From Serinibacter arcticus (GTDB lineage: Bacteria; Actinomycetota; Actinomycetes; Actinomycetales; Beutenbergiaceae), in contig NZ_PYHR01000002.1 of NCBI RefSeq assembly GCF_003121705.1, positions 2,480,001-2,544,000 of the forward strand: a DNA stretch of 64,000 nt, written 5' to 3'. Numbering within the stretch: position 1 is the first letter of the stretch; each line of letters begins with the position of its first letter. Shown in pieces: positions 7,876 to 20,203 of this stretch. The notes beneath the pieces are model-generated. The model was given only the letters and a program-made list of their open reading frames with translations. It was not told where the DNA came from and ran no database searches. The translations under genes were made by a program, and so were the position numbers.

Positions 7876-9006
7876 GTGAAGTTCACCGTCGAGCGTGACG
7901 TGCTGGCCGAGGCCGTCACGTGGACAGCGCGCTCCCTGCCGTCCCGTCCGAGCATCCCCGTCCTGGCCGGTGTGCGCCTCGAGGCCTCCACCGCCGGAAC
8001 CCTGGCGCTGTCGAGCTTCGACTACGAGGTCTCCGCGGTCTCCGAGATCACGGCCGACGTCTCCGAGGCGGGCACGGTCCTGGTCTCCGGGCGTCTGCTC
8101 GCCGAGATCTCCCGCTCCCTGCCGTCCAAGCCGGTCGAGATCGTGGTCGAGGGCACGCGCGCCGTCGTCACCTGCGGGTCCAGCCGCTTCACGCTGCTGA
8201 CGATGCCGCTCGAGGACTACCCCGCGCTGCCGACCCTCCCGCCGGCGTCGGGCACGATCGACGCCCACGCCTTTGCCGAGGCCGTCTCCCAGGTCACGAT
8301 CGCCGCGAGCCGCGACGAGACGCTGCCGCTGCTCACCGGCGTCCGGCTGGAGATCGAGGGCGACACGCTCACGCTGCTCGCCACCGACCGGTACCGCCTC
8401 GCCATGCGCGAGGTCGCCTGGAACCCCTCGACCCCGGGCCTCTCGGCCACGGCGCTCGTCCGGGCCCGCACGCTGTCCGAGGTCGCGAAGTCGCTCACCA
8501 GCGCCGGTTCGCTGAGCATCTCCCTCCCGGGCGGTGCGGGCAGCGAGATCGTCGGCTTCGAGGCCGGCGGCCGTCGCACGACGTCGCTGCTCGTCGACGG
8601 CGACTACCCGCCCGTCCGTCGCCTGTTCCCCGAGGCCACCACCTCGCACGCCGTCGTCGCGACGCAGAGCCTCGTCGAGGCCGCCCGCCGCGTGGCGCTC
8701 GTGGCCGAGCGCAACACCCCGATCCGCCTGGAGTTCTCCGAGGGTCAGGTCGTCCTCGAGGCCGGCCAGGGCGAGGACGCGCAGGCGTCCGAGGCCATCG
8801 AGTCGAGCTTCGACGGTGAGACGATCACCACCGCCTACAACCCGGGCTACCTTCTGGACGCGCTCGGCGCCGTCGGCAAGGAGTTCACGCGGATCTCGTT
8901 CACGCACGGCACCAAGCCGTCGGTGATCACGGGCCAGACCGCGATCGACTCGACCGAGGACTCGGGCTTCCGGTACCTGATCCAGCCCATCCGCTTCGCG
9001 GGCTGA
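7876..9006 (+). CDS. dnaN: DNA polymerase III beta sliding clamp
   Basis: A 376-residue clamp that encircles DNA and tethers polymerase III and repair proteins. The N-terminus MKFTVERDVLAEAVTW is typical and the C-terminus YLIQPIRFAG corresponds to the clamp's conserved Y-L-x-x-P-x-R end that lines the peptide-binding pocket. The start is GTG 7876. The gene is followed 12 bp later by recF, with no gnd gene between them as there is in Streptomyces. Confidence 0.97.
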   Translation: MKFTVERDVLAEAVTWTARSLPSRPSIPVLAGVRLEASTAGTLALSSFDYEVSAVSEITADVSEAGTVLVSGRLLAEISRSLPSKPVEIVVEGTRAVVTCGSSRFTLLTMPLEDYPALPTLPPASGTIDAHAFAEAVSQVTIAASRDETLPLLTGVRLEIEGDTLTLLATDRYRLAMREVAWNPSTPGLSATALVRARTLSEVAKSLTSAGSLSISLPGGAGSEIVGFEAGGRRTTSLLVDGDYPPVRRLFPEATTSHAVVATQSLVEAARRVALVAERNTPIRLEFSEGQVVLEAGQGEDAQASEAIESSFDGETITTAYNPGYLLDALGAVGKEFTRISFTHGTKPSVITGQTAIDSTEDSGFRYLIQPIRFAG

Positions 9007-9018
9007 GCTCCTGCCGCG

Positions 9019-10272
9019 GTGCACGTCTCCGACCTCGCGCTGACGGACTTCCGGTCCTACCCGGAGGTGGTGCTCGCGATCCCTGCGGGCATCACCGCGT
9101 TCGTCGGCCCGAACGGCCAGGGCAAGACGAACCTGGTGGAGTCGATCGGCTACCTCGGGGCGTTCTCGAGCCACCGCGTCTCCTCCGACGCCCCGCTGGT
9201 GCGTCAGGGCTGCGAGCGGGCGGTCATCCGGGCACGGGTGCAGCGCGGTGAGCGGCCGAGCGTCGTGGAGATCGAGCTCAACGCCGGTCGGGCGAACAAG
9301 GCGCGCGTCGATCGCGCCCCCGTTCCCCGGATCCGCGACGCAGCCGGCATCGTCCGGTCGGTGATCTTCGCGCCCGAGGACCTCGCACTGGTCAAGGGCG
9401 ATCCCGACGTGCGACGGCGGTTCCTCGACGACCTGCTGGTCCAGCTCACGCCGCGCCTGGCCTCCGTCCGCTCCGACTACGACCGGGTGCTGCGTCAGCG
9501 CACCACCCTGCTGAAGTCCGCCGGTGCCGTGCGCGGCGGGCGTCGCGCCGTCGCCGCGGCCGCCGAGGACGAGGCCACCTCGGGGGGTGGTGCCCGTTCC
9601 GCCGCGCTGCGCACGCTCGACGTGTGGGACGCGCAGCTCGCGGCGGCCGGGTCGCAGCTGATCGCGGCCCGCGTCGACCTCGTTCGTCGGCTCCGTCCGC
9701 ACCTCGCCTCCGCCTACGAGCAGGTGTCCTCCGCGCAGGGCGAGCTCGCCGTCACCTACCGGGCGAGCGTGACCCAGGCCCGTCCCGACGACGCCCCGGA
9801 CGCGACCCTGCCCGGCGAGGCTCCGGCGTCCACGCTGGAGCTGGAGGAGGAGCTGCTCAGCCCCGACCTCGTCGAGGCGCGTCTCCTGGAGGCGATGTCC
9901 CGGCTGCGTCCCAAGGAGCTCGAGCGCGGTGTCTCCCTCGTGGGACCGCACCGCGACGACGCCGACCTCGTCCTCGGCGGACTCCCCGTGAAGGGCTACG
10001 CCTCGCACGGCGAGTCGTGGTCGGTGTCGCTCGCGCTGCGCCTGGCGAGCTTCGAGCTGCTGCGCGGCGACGACTGGGGCGGCGGCGACCCGGTGCTCAT
10101 CCTCGACGACGTGTTCGCCGAGCTCGACTCCCGCCGTCGTCAGCGCCTCGCCGCCCTGGTGGCGCCGGCCGAGCAGGTGCTGCTCACCGCGGCCGTCGCC
10201 GAGGAAGTGCCGGCCGAGCTGGACGGGGCGCGCTTCGACGTCATGGCCGGTGAGGTCACCCGTGTCCGCTGA
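9019..10272 (+). CDS. recF: DNA replication and repair protein RecF
   Basis: A 417-residue SMC-like ATPase that helps load RecA at gapped DNA. Walker [10 protein letters not shown] is near residue 30, an ABC-type signature region with [16 protein letters not shown] near 335, and Walker [14 protein letters not shown] near 358. The middle carries two low-complexity insertions ([29 protein letters not shown]) that make it slightly longer than many RecF proteins. Start GTG 9019. It is followed by an overlapping DUF721/DciA gene, the standard order. Confidence 0.96.
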   Translation: MHVSDLALTDFRSYPEVVLAIPAGITAFVGPNGQGKTNLVESIGYLGAFSSHRVSSDAPLVRQGCERAVIRARVQRGERPSVVEIELNAGRANKARVDRAPVPRIRDAAGIVRSVIFAPEDLALVKGDPDVRRRFLDDLLVQLTPRLASVRSDYDRVLRQRTTLLKSAGAVRGGRRAVAAAAEDEATSGGGARSAALRTLDVWDAQLAAAGSQLIAARVDLVRRLRPHLASAYEQVSSAQGELAVTYRASVTQARPDDAPDATLPGEAPASTLELEEELLSPDLVEARLLEAMSRLRPKELERGVSLVGPHRDDADLVLGGLPVKGYASHGESWSVSLALRLASFELLRGDDWGGGDPVLILDDVFAELDSRRRQRLAALVAPAEQVLLTAAVAEEVPAELDGARFDVMAGEVTRVR

Positions 10273-10828
10273 CGAGCCCCGCCCGGCCGCCGGCCGGACG
10301 CCCGCCATCGCTCCGCCGTCGCCACCCGTCCCCACCCCCGCCACCGATGCGGCCGCCGCGGCCCTCGGCCGCGCCCGCGAGGCCGCCCGCTCCAAGGGGC
10401 TCCACCCCGGGAGCCCGCGTCCCCGCCGTCGCGGGATCATCCCGGGCACCGGTCCCGGCTTCCCCGAGCAGCGCAGCCGCGATCCGCAGATGATGGGCGA
10501 CCAGCTGAGCCGGCTGATGGCCGAGCACGGCTGGAACGCGCCGGTCTCGGTCGGGTCGGTGATGGGGCGGTGGCGCGAGATCGTCGGCGACGTCGCCGAC
10601 CACGCGACGCCCGAGACGTTCACCGACGGCAAGCTCGTCGTCCGCGCCGACTCCACGGCCTGGGCGACCCAGCTCGGGCTGCTCGTGCCGCAGCTGCAGC
10701 GCCGCATGGACGAGGAGATCGGCGAGGGCGTGATCGCCGAGATCGTCGTCCTCGGTCCGGGGGCGCCCTCCTGGATCCGGGGTCCGCGCGTCGTCCCGGG
10801 ACGGGGTCCGCGCGACACCTACGGCTGA
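10262..10828 (+). CDS. dciA: DUF721/DciA-family protein, probable helicase loader
   Basis: About 188 residues. The N-terminal ~70 are a Pro/Ala/Arg-rich disordered segment; the C-terminal ~115 form the DUF721 domain ([20 protein letters not shown]...[14 protein letters not shown]). DUF721 contains DciA, the loader of replicative helicase DnaB in bacteria lacking DnaC/DnaI; applying that role here rests on family membership and position beside recF, as seen in other actinobacteria. GTG 10262 has a GAGG sequence 7 bp upstream and overlaps the recF stop; GTG 10250 is an alternative. Confidence 0.85.
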   Translation: MSADEPRPAAGRTPAIAPPSPPVPTPATDAAAAALGRAREAARSKGLHPGSPRPRRRGIIPGTGPGFPEQRSRDPQMMGDQLSRLMAEHGWNAPVSVGSVMGRWREIVGDVADHATPETFTDGKLVVRADSTAWATQLGLLVPQLQRRMDEEIGEGVIAEIVVLGPGAPSWIRGPRVVPGRGPRDTYG

Positions 10829-11101
10829 CGGCGCGGACGCGGCGGCTGGGCACAGTCGGTACGGCGACGAGATGCCGGTCGAGAGGCCGCGGGAGACGTC
10901 GACCTACGCGGGGACGCCCCGTCGTCCACAAAAGTGCGTGTGAGGCCGGATTTCGTGCGTCTGAGGGGTAGAATCAGGGGCAGGAGTCCGGCAGGCGTGA
11001 AACGGCGTGTCTCGAACACCCGCGAAGGTTCGGCCAGACCTTGCATGCGTCCGCGACCCCCGGGTCCACCGGCGTGTGCCCCCAGCTGATACGAGGACAC
11101 G
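10829..11101 (+). promoter_or_regulatory. gyrB upstream region with 12-bp direct repeats
   Basis: A 273-bp gap with no gene. TAGAAT at 10969-10974 is a plausible extended -10 element for gyrB. Immediately before it two near-identical 12-mers, GTGCGTGTGAGG (10934-10945) and GTGCGTCTGAGG (10955-10966), are spaced 21 bp apart, two helical turns. No consensus -35 is visible. A GAGGACAC sequence just before the TTG start could be the ribosome-binding site. Confidence 0.5.
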
Positions 11102-13153
11102 TTGACACAGCCGCAGCAGCCCGCCGAGACCGCCGCGCCCCAGACCGGGTACGACGCCCAGAACATCACCGTTCTGGAGGGTCTCGAGGCCGTCCGCAAG
11201 CGCCCCGGCATGTACATCGGCTCCACCGGTGAGCGCGGTCTGCACCACCTGGTCTACGAGATCGTCGACAACTCCGTCGACGAGGCGCTCGCCGGCTACT
11301 GCGACCACATCGAGGTGACGCTGCTGGCCGACGGCGGGGTCCGCGTCGTCGACAACGGCCGCGGCATCCCCGTGGCGATCCACCCGACCGAGGGCAAGCC
11401 CACGCTCGAGGTCGTCATGACGATCCTGCATGCCGGCGGCAAGTTCGGGGGTGGCGGCTACGCCGTCTCCGGCGGCCTGCACGGCGTCGGCATGTCCGTG
11501 GTGAACGCGCTGTCCCACCGCATGGACTCGGTCGTCAAGCGCGACGGGTACACGTGGTCGCTGAGCTTCTCCGACGGCGGCAAGCCGATCGACGAGATCA
11601 AGCGCGGCGAGCCCACGAGCGAGACGGGGACCCAGCAGACGTTCTGGGCCGACCCGACGATCTTCGAGACCACGACCTACGACTTCGAGACGCTGCGCTC
11701 GCGGTTCCAACAGATGGCGTTCCTCAACAAGGGTCTTCAGATCTCACTGACGGACGAGCGCGCGAACGCGGTCGACGTCGACGACGAGGTGGCGGACTCC
11801 GGGACCGACAACACGGCCGACAAGGCCGGCGACGTCGACACGACCCACCACCGCACGGTCACCTACCGCTACGACGGCGGCCTGGTGGACTATGTGCGCC
11901 ACCTGAACAAGGCCAAGAAGGCCGACCTCGTGCACGAGGAGATCATCGATTTCGAGGCGGAGGACACCGTCCGCACGATCTCGCTCGAGATCGCGATGCA
12001 GTGGACGACGGCGTACACGGACTCCGTCCACACCTACGCCAACACGATCAACACCTCCGAGGGCGGCACCCACGAGGAGGGCTTCCGCGCCGCGCTGACC
12101 ACGCTGGTCAACCGCTACGCGCGCGAGAAGAACATCCTCAAGGAGAAGGAGGAGAACCTCACGGGCGAGGACATCCGCGAGGGCCTCACCTGCGTCATCT
12201 CCATCAAGCTCGGCGAGCCCCAGTTCGAGGGCCAGACGAAGACGAAGCTGGGCAACACCGAGGCGCGCACGTTCACGCAGAAGGTCGTGTTCGAGCAGCT
12301 GGGCGACTGGTTCGACTCCCACCCGGCCGAGGCCAAGGAGATCATCCGGAAGTCCATCCAGGCCTCCGCGGCCCGGATGGCCGCCCGCAAGGCGCGCGAG
12401 GCGACCCGACGCAAGGGCCTGCTCGAGGGCGTCGGCATGCCCGGCAAGCTCCGCGACTGCTCCAGCCGCGACGCCTCGATCTCCGAGGTGTTCATCGTCG
12501 AGGGTGACTCCGCCGGCGGCTCCGCCGTCCAGGGCCGCAACCCCGAGACGCAGGCGATCATGCCGATCCGCGGCAAGATCCTGAACGTCGAGAAGGCCCG
12601 GCTCGACCGCGCGCTCGGCAACCAGGAGATCCAGGGCCTCATCTCGGCGTTCGGCACCGGCATCGGTGAGGACTTCAACATCGAGAAGCTCCGGTACCAC
12701 AAGATCGTGCTGATGGCCGATGCCGACGTCGACGGCCAGCACATCGCGACGCTGCTGCTCACGCTGCTCTTCCGCTACATGCGCGGGCTGCTGGAGCACG
12801 GCCACGTCTACCTGGCCGCGCCGCCGCTCTACAAGCTGAAGTGGACCAACGCCCCGCACGGCTACGCCTACTCCGACCGCGAGCGCGACGCGCTGCTCAA
12901 GGTCGGCCGCGACGCCGGTCACCGCCTCCCCAAGGAGGGCGGGATCCAGCGCTACAAGGGTCTGGGCGAGATGAACTACAACGAACTGTGGGAGACCACG
13001 ATGGACCCGGAGTCACGGATCCTCAAGCAGGTCACGATCGGCGAGGCCGCCATGGCCGACGAGATCTTCTCCATCCTCATGGGCGAGGACGTTGAGTCGC
13101 GCCGCTCCTTCATCCAGCGCAACGCGCGGGACGTGAGATTCCTCGACATCTGA
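11102..13153 (+). CDS. gyrB: DNA gyrase subunit B
   Basis: A 683-residue ATPase subunit of gyrase, which with GyrA introduces negative supercoils. The GHKL ATP site is seen in [22 protein letters not shown] and [15 protein letters not shown]; the TOPRIM domain in [28 protein letters not shown]-type sequence and DADVDGQHI. The inferred start is TTG 11102, after a GAGGACAC sequence; the first ~20 residues are Gln/Ala/Pro-rich. A 25-residue acidic insert ([20 protein letters not shown]) sits in the transducer domain, as in other actinobacterial GyrB proteins. It is cotranscribed with gyrA after a 60-bp gap. Confidence 0.97.
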   Translation: MTQPQQPAETAAPQTGYDAQNITVLEGLEAVRKRPGMYIGSTGERGLHHLVYEIVDNSVDEALAGYCDHIEVTLLADGGVRVVDNGRGIPVAIHPTEGKPTLEVVMTILHAGGKFGGGGYAVSGGLHGVGMSVVNALSHRMDSVVKRDGYTWSLSFSDGGKPIDEIKRGEPTSETGTQQTFWADPTIFETTTYDFETLRSRFQQMAFLNKGLQISLTDERANAVDVDDEVADSGTDNTADKAGDVDTTHHRTVTYRYDGGLVDYVRHLNKAKKADLVHEEIIDFEAEDTVRTISLEIAMQWTTAYTDSVHTYANTINTSEGGTHEEGFRAALTTLVNRYAREKNILKEKEENLTGEDIREGLTCVISIKLGEPQFEGQTKTKLGNTEARTFTQKVVFEQLGDWFDSHPAEAKEIIRKSIQASAARMAARKAREATRRKGLLEGVGMPGKLRDCSSRDASISEVFIVEGDSAGGSAVQGRNPETQAIMPIRGKILNVEKARLDRALGNQEIQGLISAFGTGIGEDFNIEKLRYHKIVLMADADVDGQHIATLLLTLLFRYMRGLLEHGHVYLAAPPLYKLKWTNAPHGYAYSDRERDALLKVGRDAGHRLPKEGGIQRYKGLGEMNYNELWETTMDPESRILKQVTIGEAAMADEIFSILMGEDVESRRSFIQRNARDVRFLDI

Positions 13154-13213
13154 TCGAGCACTCCCACCCCGCAGGCCGGTGCGCGAGCGCGCGCCACGTA
13201 GAACAGGACCACA

Positions 13214-15945
<2,732 letters not shown>

Positions 15946-15949
<4 letters not shown>

Positions 15950-16569
15950 GTCAGCCGAAGTCGTCCCGCCCCACCACCGGCGCCGGTAAGTCCGGCGGCA
16001 CCGGTGGCGGCAAGGGACCGGTGCGCACGTCCGCCATCAAGGCGGTGCGCCAGAACGGTCCCGCGACGATGACGGTCGAGGAGGACTCCGCGGCCGGCGG
16101 CCACGACGTCCCGGCCTCGATCCGGCCCGCGTCCTCGTCCCGGGCGAGCAGCACCTCCGGCTCGACCTCGACGGACTCCGCGCCGTCGGCACCGGTGCGT
16201 CCCGCCGGTCCGCGCCGGGTGCGCCTGTCGGTCTCGCGCATCGACCCGTGGTCCGTGATGAAGCTCGGCTTCCTCCTCTCGGTGGCCGCCGGCATCATGA
16301 CCGTCGTCGCGGCCGCCGTGTCGTGGCAGGTGCTGGACTCGATGGGCGTCTTCGCCGATCTCCAGTCGCTCGTGACCGATCTCGGCGCGACCACCCAGTT
16401 CGGCCCGATCCTCGAGTACCTCAAGCTGAACAACATCATGTCGATGGCGGTCATCGTCGCCGTCGTGAACGTCGCGCTCATCACGGCCATCTCGACGCTG
16501 TTCGCCTTCCTGTACAACATCGTGGCGGCGCTGGTCGGCGGCCTCCACATGACGCTGACGGACGACTGA
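15946..16569 (+). CDS. DUF3566 transmembrane protein downstream of gyrA
   Basis: A 207-residue membrane protein overlapping the gyrA stop by four bases. Residues 1-85 are a disordered Ser/Gly/Lys-rich cytoplasmic stretch; the DUF3566 domain follows with [33 protein letters not shown] (first helix about 100-125) and a second helix near 160-195 ([38 protein letters not shown]). This gene after gyrA is a conserved actinobacterial arrangement; in mycobacteria the homologue has been linked to cell-division proteins, but the molecular role is not established. Confidence 0.9.
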
Positions 16570-16596
16570 GCCCCACGTCGACCGCAGCTCCTCGTT

Positions 16597-16626
16597 TTGG
16601 TCGGGAGCCCCTTCGTGGGGTAACCT
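16597..16626 (+). promoter_or_regulatory. Possible promoter of tRNA-Ile
   Basis: TTGGTC (16597-16602), an 18-bp spacer and TAACCT (16621-16626) lie about 45 bp before tRNA-Ile. A perfect 7-bp inverted repeat GGGGACT/AGTCCCC follows it. The match to consensus is moderate. Confidence 0.35.
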
Positions 16627-16670
16627 CGACCGGCGCGTGAGGGGGACTCCAGTCCCCGGAACCGCGCCTC

Positions 16671-16744
16671 GGGCCTATAGCTCAGTTGGTTAGAGCGCTT
16701 CACTGATAATGAAGAGGTCCCGCGTTCAAGTCGCGGTAGGCCCA
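16671..16744 (+). tRNA. tRNA-Ile (anticodon GAU)
   Basis: A 74-nt cloverleaf: acceptor GGGCCTA pairs with TAGGCCC; D-arm AGCTCAGTTGGTTAGAGC; anticodon stem CTTCA/TGAAG with loop CTGATAA giving GAT; T-loop GTTCAAGTC. The 3' CCA is not encoded. It is the first of two tRNAs flanking the DLW-39 gene downstream of gyrA, a common actinobacterial layout. Confidence 0.97.
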
Positions 16745-16767
16745 CAGAACACCCCAGGAGGACCACG

Positions 16768-16890
16768 ATGAAGAAGCTCCTCGTCCTTGGCGTCATCGCC
16801 GGACTCGGATACCTCGTCTGGCGCGAGATCGCTGCCGAGAAGGCCGAGCGCGACCTCTGGGAAGAGATCACCGATCCGCTGGAGGGGTGA
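16768..16890 (+). CDS. DLW-39 family small protein
   Basis: A 40-residue protein between tRNA-Ile and tRNA-Ala. It has a short basic start (MKK), one hydrophobic segment (LLVLGVIAGLGYLVW) and a charged end with the defining DLW motif (AERDLWEEITDPLEG). A strong ribosome-binding site (AGGAGGA) precedes ATG 16768. The family is widespread in actinobacteria at exactly this location; its function is unknown. Confidence 0.92.
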   Translation: MKKLLVLGVIAGLGYLVWREIAAEKAERDLWEEITDPLEG

Positions 16891-16926
16891 CTCCCACCCG
16901 GTCCCGGAGTAGGTTCTCGGGATCAC

Positions 16927-17002
16927 GGGGCCTTGGCGCAATTGGTAGCGCACCTGCTTTGCAAGCAGGGGGTTAGGGGTTCGAGTCCCCTAGGCTCCAC
17001 CA
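16927..17002 (+). tRNA. tRNA-Ala (anticodon UGC)
   Basis: Acceptor GGGGCCT pairs with AGGCTCC (one G-U). Anticodon stem CCTGC/GCAGG encloses loop TTTGCAA with anticodon TGC. T-arm AGGGGTTCGAGTCCCCT is intact. The 3' CCA is encoded (17000-17002). Confidence 0.97.
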
Positions 17003-17048
17003 CCGTTCGACGCGGCTGAGGCCGCGCACGCCGCACAGCGGCCCGGGA

Positions 17049-17606
17049 CTAGCCCTGCAGCAGCACCGGCACGAGCTGCACCGGGTCGTTCTCCCCCACC
17101 GTCACCGTGATCTCTCCCTCGAGCACGGTCACCTGGACCGCCATGCGCCGGGAGACCTGCGCGCCCAGCTCCTTGATCTGGGCCGAAGGGAGCTGCACGA
17201 CGGTCAGCGTCTCGAAGCCGCCGACGCGCGGGGCGATCGTGCGCCACCACTGCTCGACCGCGGTCCCGAACGGGTGGACGACGACGGACTCGGCCCGGCG
17301 GACCGCCTTCGTCACCGTCTTCTCGTCCGGCTGACCCACCATGATCGCCTCGAGCTCGCGGCCCGTGAGGTCGGCCAGCAGCAGGTCGGAGGTGTCCGGC
17401 GTCGGGAGGCCGGCGCTGAAGGTCAGCGACGCGTCGACCTCCGCCAGGCGGTGGGCTCGCAGGGCGAAGGCGATCAGGCGCACCATCATCCGGTCCTCCG
17501 TCTCGCTCGGGTGTCGAGCGAGCGTGAGGGTGTGGTCCTCGTAGCAGCCGTGGTCGATGTCGGAGACGGACAGCTCGATCTTCACGATCGTTGCGGAGAG
17601 GGCCAT
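17049..17606 (-). CDS. YaeQ family protein
   Basis: A 185-residue YaeQ protein; the family has a PD-(D/E)XK nuclease-like fold but its biochemical role is unsettled. The N-terminus MALSATIVKIELSVSDIDHG and the segment HTLTLARHPSETEDRMMVRLIAFALRAH are the family signature. The C-terminal part (SRRMAVQVTVLEGEITVTVG) also matches. It is a single gene facing the tRNA-Ala; no operon partner. Confidence 0.9.
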   Translation of the reverse strand: MALSATIVKIELSVSDIDHGCYEDHTLTLARHPSETEDRMMVRLIAFALRAHRLAEVDASLTFSAGLPTPDTSDLLLADLTGRELEAIMVGQPDEKTVTKAVRRAESVVVHPFGTAVEQWWRTIAPRVGGFETLTVVQLPSAQIKELGAQVSRRMAVQVTVLEGEITVTVGENDPVQLVPVLLQG

Positions 17607-17718
17607 GGGGTCAGTCTGCCCGCCCGACGGGAGCCTGTGGCGCCGTGATGGGCCCGGAGGGCGGATGGTCCGCCCGAGAGCCTTCCGCTGGTCACGGGCA
17701 CAGGTCTAGCGTCTCGGC

Positions 17719-18132
17719 ATGAGCCTCCGCGGATTCGCCACCCTGAACTTCTACGCCGACGACGTCCCGGCCGCCGTCGCCTGGTACACCGAGCTGCTCG
17801 GGATCGAGCCGTACTTCGAGCGTCAGGGCCCCGACGGCGCGACGGCGTACGTCGAGTTCAGGGTCGGCGACCTCGAGGCGGAGCTCGGGATCATCTCGAG
17901 CGCCTGGCGTCGGCCCGACGCCTCGAGCACTCCCGGGGGCGCCGTCATGCACTGGGCGGTGGACGACCTCGAGGCCACGGTCGCGCGGCTGCTCGAGCTG
18001 GGCGCCACCGAGTGGGAGCCGATCACGCCCCGCGGCGAGGGGTTCGTCACCGCCTCGGTGCTCGATCCGTTCGGGAACGTGCTCGGGGTGATGACGAACC
18101 CGCACTACCTGGAGAAGCTCCCGGCGGAGTGA
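17719..18132 (+). CDS. VOC (glyoxalase-fold) family protein
   Basis: A 137-residue protein with the paired beta-alpha-beta-beta-beta modules of the vicinal oxygen chelate superfamily: FATLNFYADDVPAAVAWYTELLGIEPYF at the start and HWAVDDLEATVARLLELGATEWEPI in the second half, ending VLDPFGNVLGVMTNP. Candidate metal ligands are the His in MHWAV and the Glu in YVEFRVG. The substrate cannot be inferred; relatives include glyoxalases, dioxygenases and antibiotic-binding proteins. Confidence 0.85.
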   Translation: MSLRGFATLNFYADDVPAAVAWYTELLGIEPYFERQGPDGATAYVEFRVGDLEAELGIISSAWRRPDASSTPGGAVMHWAVDDLEATVARLLELGATEWEPITPRGEGFVTASVLDPFGNVLGVMTNPHYLEKLPAE

Positions 18133-18213
18133 GGTCGCGGACTCGGTCGGTGCGGAGGGCCACCTAGGCTCGACGCGCGGGACGCCACCCGCGCCCACGA
18201 CCTCGGAGGCACG

Positions 18214-19563
18214 ATGACGGTACTGCTCAAGGCGGTCACGCCCGCCCGCGGAACGGCCTGGCTGAGCCAGGGGCTCGGCTGGATCTCGGGCTACGTCGTG
18301 AGGGGCGGCGACGTCGCGGCCGCACGCACGCCGTCGGCGCTGCACGCCGAGCTCGGGCTCGGCTACCCGGGGTCACCGCACCCCGCCGGCGCCGCACACC
18401 TCGACACGCTGCGGCTGCCCGGCGCGACCCACCTCGCGGTCGCGGCGCCCGGGACCAGCGACGTCGTTCCGCCGTTCCGCGACCACTCACCGATGAGCGG
18501 TCACGGGTTCGTCGAGAGCGCCGCGAACGTCGTCCCCTACTGGTGGATCGCGCCGAGCGCGCTGCCCGCGGGGACGGAGCTGTGGCGGACCCACGCCGAC
18601 GGGCGGGACAAGCTGCTGGCGCGCTACCCGCACGTCGCCGCGGGCTGGGAGTCCGCCCAGCCCGGCGTGACGTATCCGCGCGTTCCGCCGCGGCACCCGG
18701 AGCTGGTGGGGATCTGGGCAGAGATCGCCGGCGAGCGGCTGCTGGCCGACGTGCTTCCCGACGGCACCGTGATCGTCTGCTCCCCGGTGCCGCGCGACGG
18801 CATGGAGCAGTCCGCCCGCGGCATCTGGTGGCGCCGCGCCGAGCTGGGCGAGCTCGACGACCTGTCCGTCGTTCGCGTCCTGGGCACCTGGCGGGGTCGG
18901 CCCGTGCAGCTCGTGGGCCTCGAGCGCGGCCCGTCCGGTGACCGCGCGCACGTCGTCGACCTCGGGCACGACGCCCTGGAGGCGGAGGCACTGGGCCTGA
19001 CGAAGACGGACGCCGGTGTCTACGAGGCCGTCGTCCCCGTGGCCGAGCTGGCGGGTCTGAGCGAGGAGCGCCGGTCCGTCGTGGGCGGTCGCTCGGCGGA
19101 CGGAGGCCGTCCGCCGGCCGAACCCGATCCGGTCCAGGCGGCGTGGCAGGACTTCGAGGTCCGGCTGGCGTCCGCGCTGACGGACGTCACCGACCGGGCG
19201 ATCCTCATCATCTCCTCGCGCAAGGAGCCGGCGCGGTACGTGCAGTTCGCCGGCGGACCCGACCGCCTCGACGCGGAGGCGCCGGGCGTCGACGTCGTCG
19301 CGGACGCGGCCGAGGACGTGCTGCTCGCGGCCGGCTGGGCGCGGCCGGACCGGTGGCAGCCGAACTGGTCCAGTCCCCTCGAGCACCCGGCCCCCGAGGC
19401 GGCCCGCGTCGACCTCGCGCGCCGGTGCGTGGCGGCGCTGCGCGATGCCTACCGGGTGACGAACCCGGGCGAGCTGGGCTACACCGCCTGGCGGGAACCC
19501 GCGGGCGGGGACCCGGGTGAGGCGGCTCTCGAGGTGTCGGCGCTCGGGCTGCCGCGCAGCTGA
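18214..19563 (+). CDS. Unrecognised protein with a possible C-terminal TY-Chap domain
   Basis: A 449-residue soluble protein without signal peptide or membrane helices. Residues 1-290 match no family I can name; they contain SAANVVPYWWIAPSALPAGTELWR and two similar half-sequences (HPELVGIWAEIAGERLLADVLPDGTVIV). After a Gly/Ser/Pro linker (GGRSADGGRPPAEPDP) the last ~150 residues begin WQDFEVRLASALTDV and include ARYVQFAGGPDRLDAEAPG, which resembles TY-Chap domains (type III secretion chaperone-like fold) of actinobacteria. It is transcribed alone. TY-Chap proteins are often linked to secretion or toxin systems, none of which is seen here. Confidence 0.7.
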   Translation: MTVLLKAVTPARGTAWLSQGLGWISGYVVRGGDVAAARTPSALHAELGLGYPGSPHPAGAAHLDTLRLPGATHLAVAAPGTSDVVPPFRDHSPMSGHGFVESAANVVPYWWIAPSALPAGTELWRTHADGRDKLLARYPHVAAGWESAQPGVTYPRVPPRHPELVGIWAEIAGERLLADVLPDGTVIVCSPVPRDGMEQSARGIWWRRAELGELDDLSVVRVLGTWRGRPVQLVGLERGPSGDRAHVVDLGHDALEAEALGLTKTDAGVYEAVVPVAELAGLSEERRSVVGGRSADGGRPPAEPDPVQAAWQDFEVRLASALTDVTDRAILIISSRKEPARYVQFAGGPDRLDAEAPGVDVVADAAEDVLLAAGWARPDRWQPNWSSPLEHPAPEAARVDLARRCVAALRDAYRVTNPGELGYTAWREPAGGDPGEAALEVSALGLPRS

Positions 19564-19578
19564 ACGCCCTCGCACGCC

Positions 19579-20022
19579 TCAGGTCCGCCGGTTCACCACC
19601 ACGAACGTGATGGCGACGGTCACCAGCAGCGCGAACGGCAGGGCCGAGACGATCGTGGCGGCATCGACGCCGAAGGAGACCGCGAGCGAGCCTGCTGCCG
19701 CGAACGCCAGGGCGGCCACGCCCGTGACGGCGGCGGTGCGCGTGAAGACCGCGCTGTCCCGCTCGTCGGGGGTGCCACCGAGCACCCGGGTGGCGGTGCC
19801 GGCGCGGTCGGCCCGCCGTCGCGACCACCACGTGGCCGCGAGCCCGGCCGCCACCACGAGTCCGCCGCCGGTCAGCACGCCGGCGGCGGTGTCGCCGTCG
19901 CCGTTCGCCAGCAGCGGGGCGGCGACGGCGATCAGCACGACGACGGCCAGCCCGGTCCAGACGAGCTGCCGGCGCAGGCCCGTCCGGTCGGCGGTGCGGG
20001 TGCGGGAGGTGTCACTCGGCAT
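19579..20022 (-). CDS. Four-helix membrane protein of XRE/CPBP operon
   Basis: A 147-residue membrane protein with four hydrophobic segments at about 14-37 (LVWTGLAVVVLIAVAAPLLA), 45-63, 90-112 (VTGVAALAFAAAGSLAVSFGV) and 119-140 (SALPFALLVTVAITFVVV), and a basic C-terminus (NRRT). It overlaps the upstream regulator gene by 11 bp and is the last gene of the CPBP-XRE-membrane protein operon. No family is recognised. Confidence 0.75.
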   Translation of the reverse strand: MPSDTSRTRTADRTGLRRQLVWTGLAVVVLIAVAAPLLANGDGDTAAGVLTGGGLVVAAGLAATWWSRRRADRAGTATRVLGGTPDERDSAVFTRTAAVTGVAALAFAAAGSLAVSFGVDAATIVSALPFALLVTVAITFVVVNRRT

Positions 20023-20203
20023 CGAAGATCTCCTCGATCGGGGCCCCGAAGTAGCGGGCGATGGTGAAGGCCAGGGGCAGCGACGGGTCGTACCTGCCGG
20101 TCTCGAGCGAGTTCACCGTCTGGCGCGAGACCCCGAGGGCAGCGCCGAGGGCGGCCTGGCTGAGCCCGGCCGCCTCCCGTCGTTCGCGGACGTCGTTCCT
20201 CAC
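20012..20203 (-). CDS. XRE-family transcriptional regulator (63 aa)
   Basis: A 63-residue protein made of little more than one helix-turn-helix: RERREAAGLSQAALGAALGVSRQTVNSLETGRYDPSLPLAFTIA is a classical Xre/Cro domain, ending FGAPIEEIFDAE as in the short YgzD/YozG-like regulators. GTG 20203 overlaps the CPBP stop as GTGA. It sits between two membrane-protein genes. It is the obvious candidate to bind the three operator-like repeats upstream of the operon (21056-21119); that is inference. Confidence 0.88.
   Translation of the reverse strand: MRNDVRERREAAGLSQAALGAALGVSRQTVNSLETGRYDPSLPLAFTIARYFGAPIEEIFDAE

Noticed and set aside
7825-10818. A 997-codon minus-strand frame over dnaN, recF and dciA
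   Set aside because: Antisense shadow of three certain genes with no recognisable motif.
10922-10930. A DnaA-box-like TCGTCCACA before gyrB
   Set aside because: A single imperfect match without neighbours; expected by chance in GC-rich DNA.
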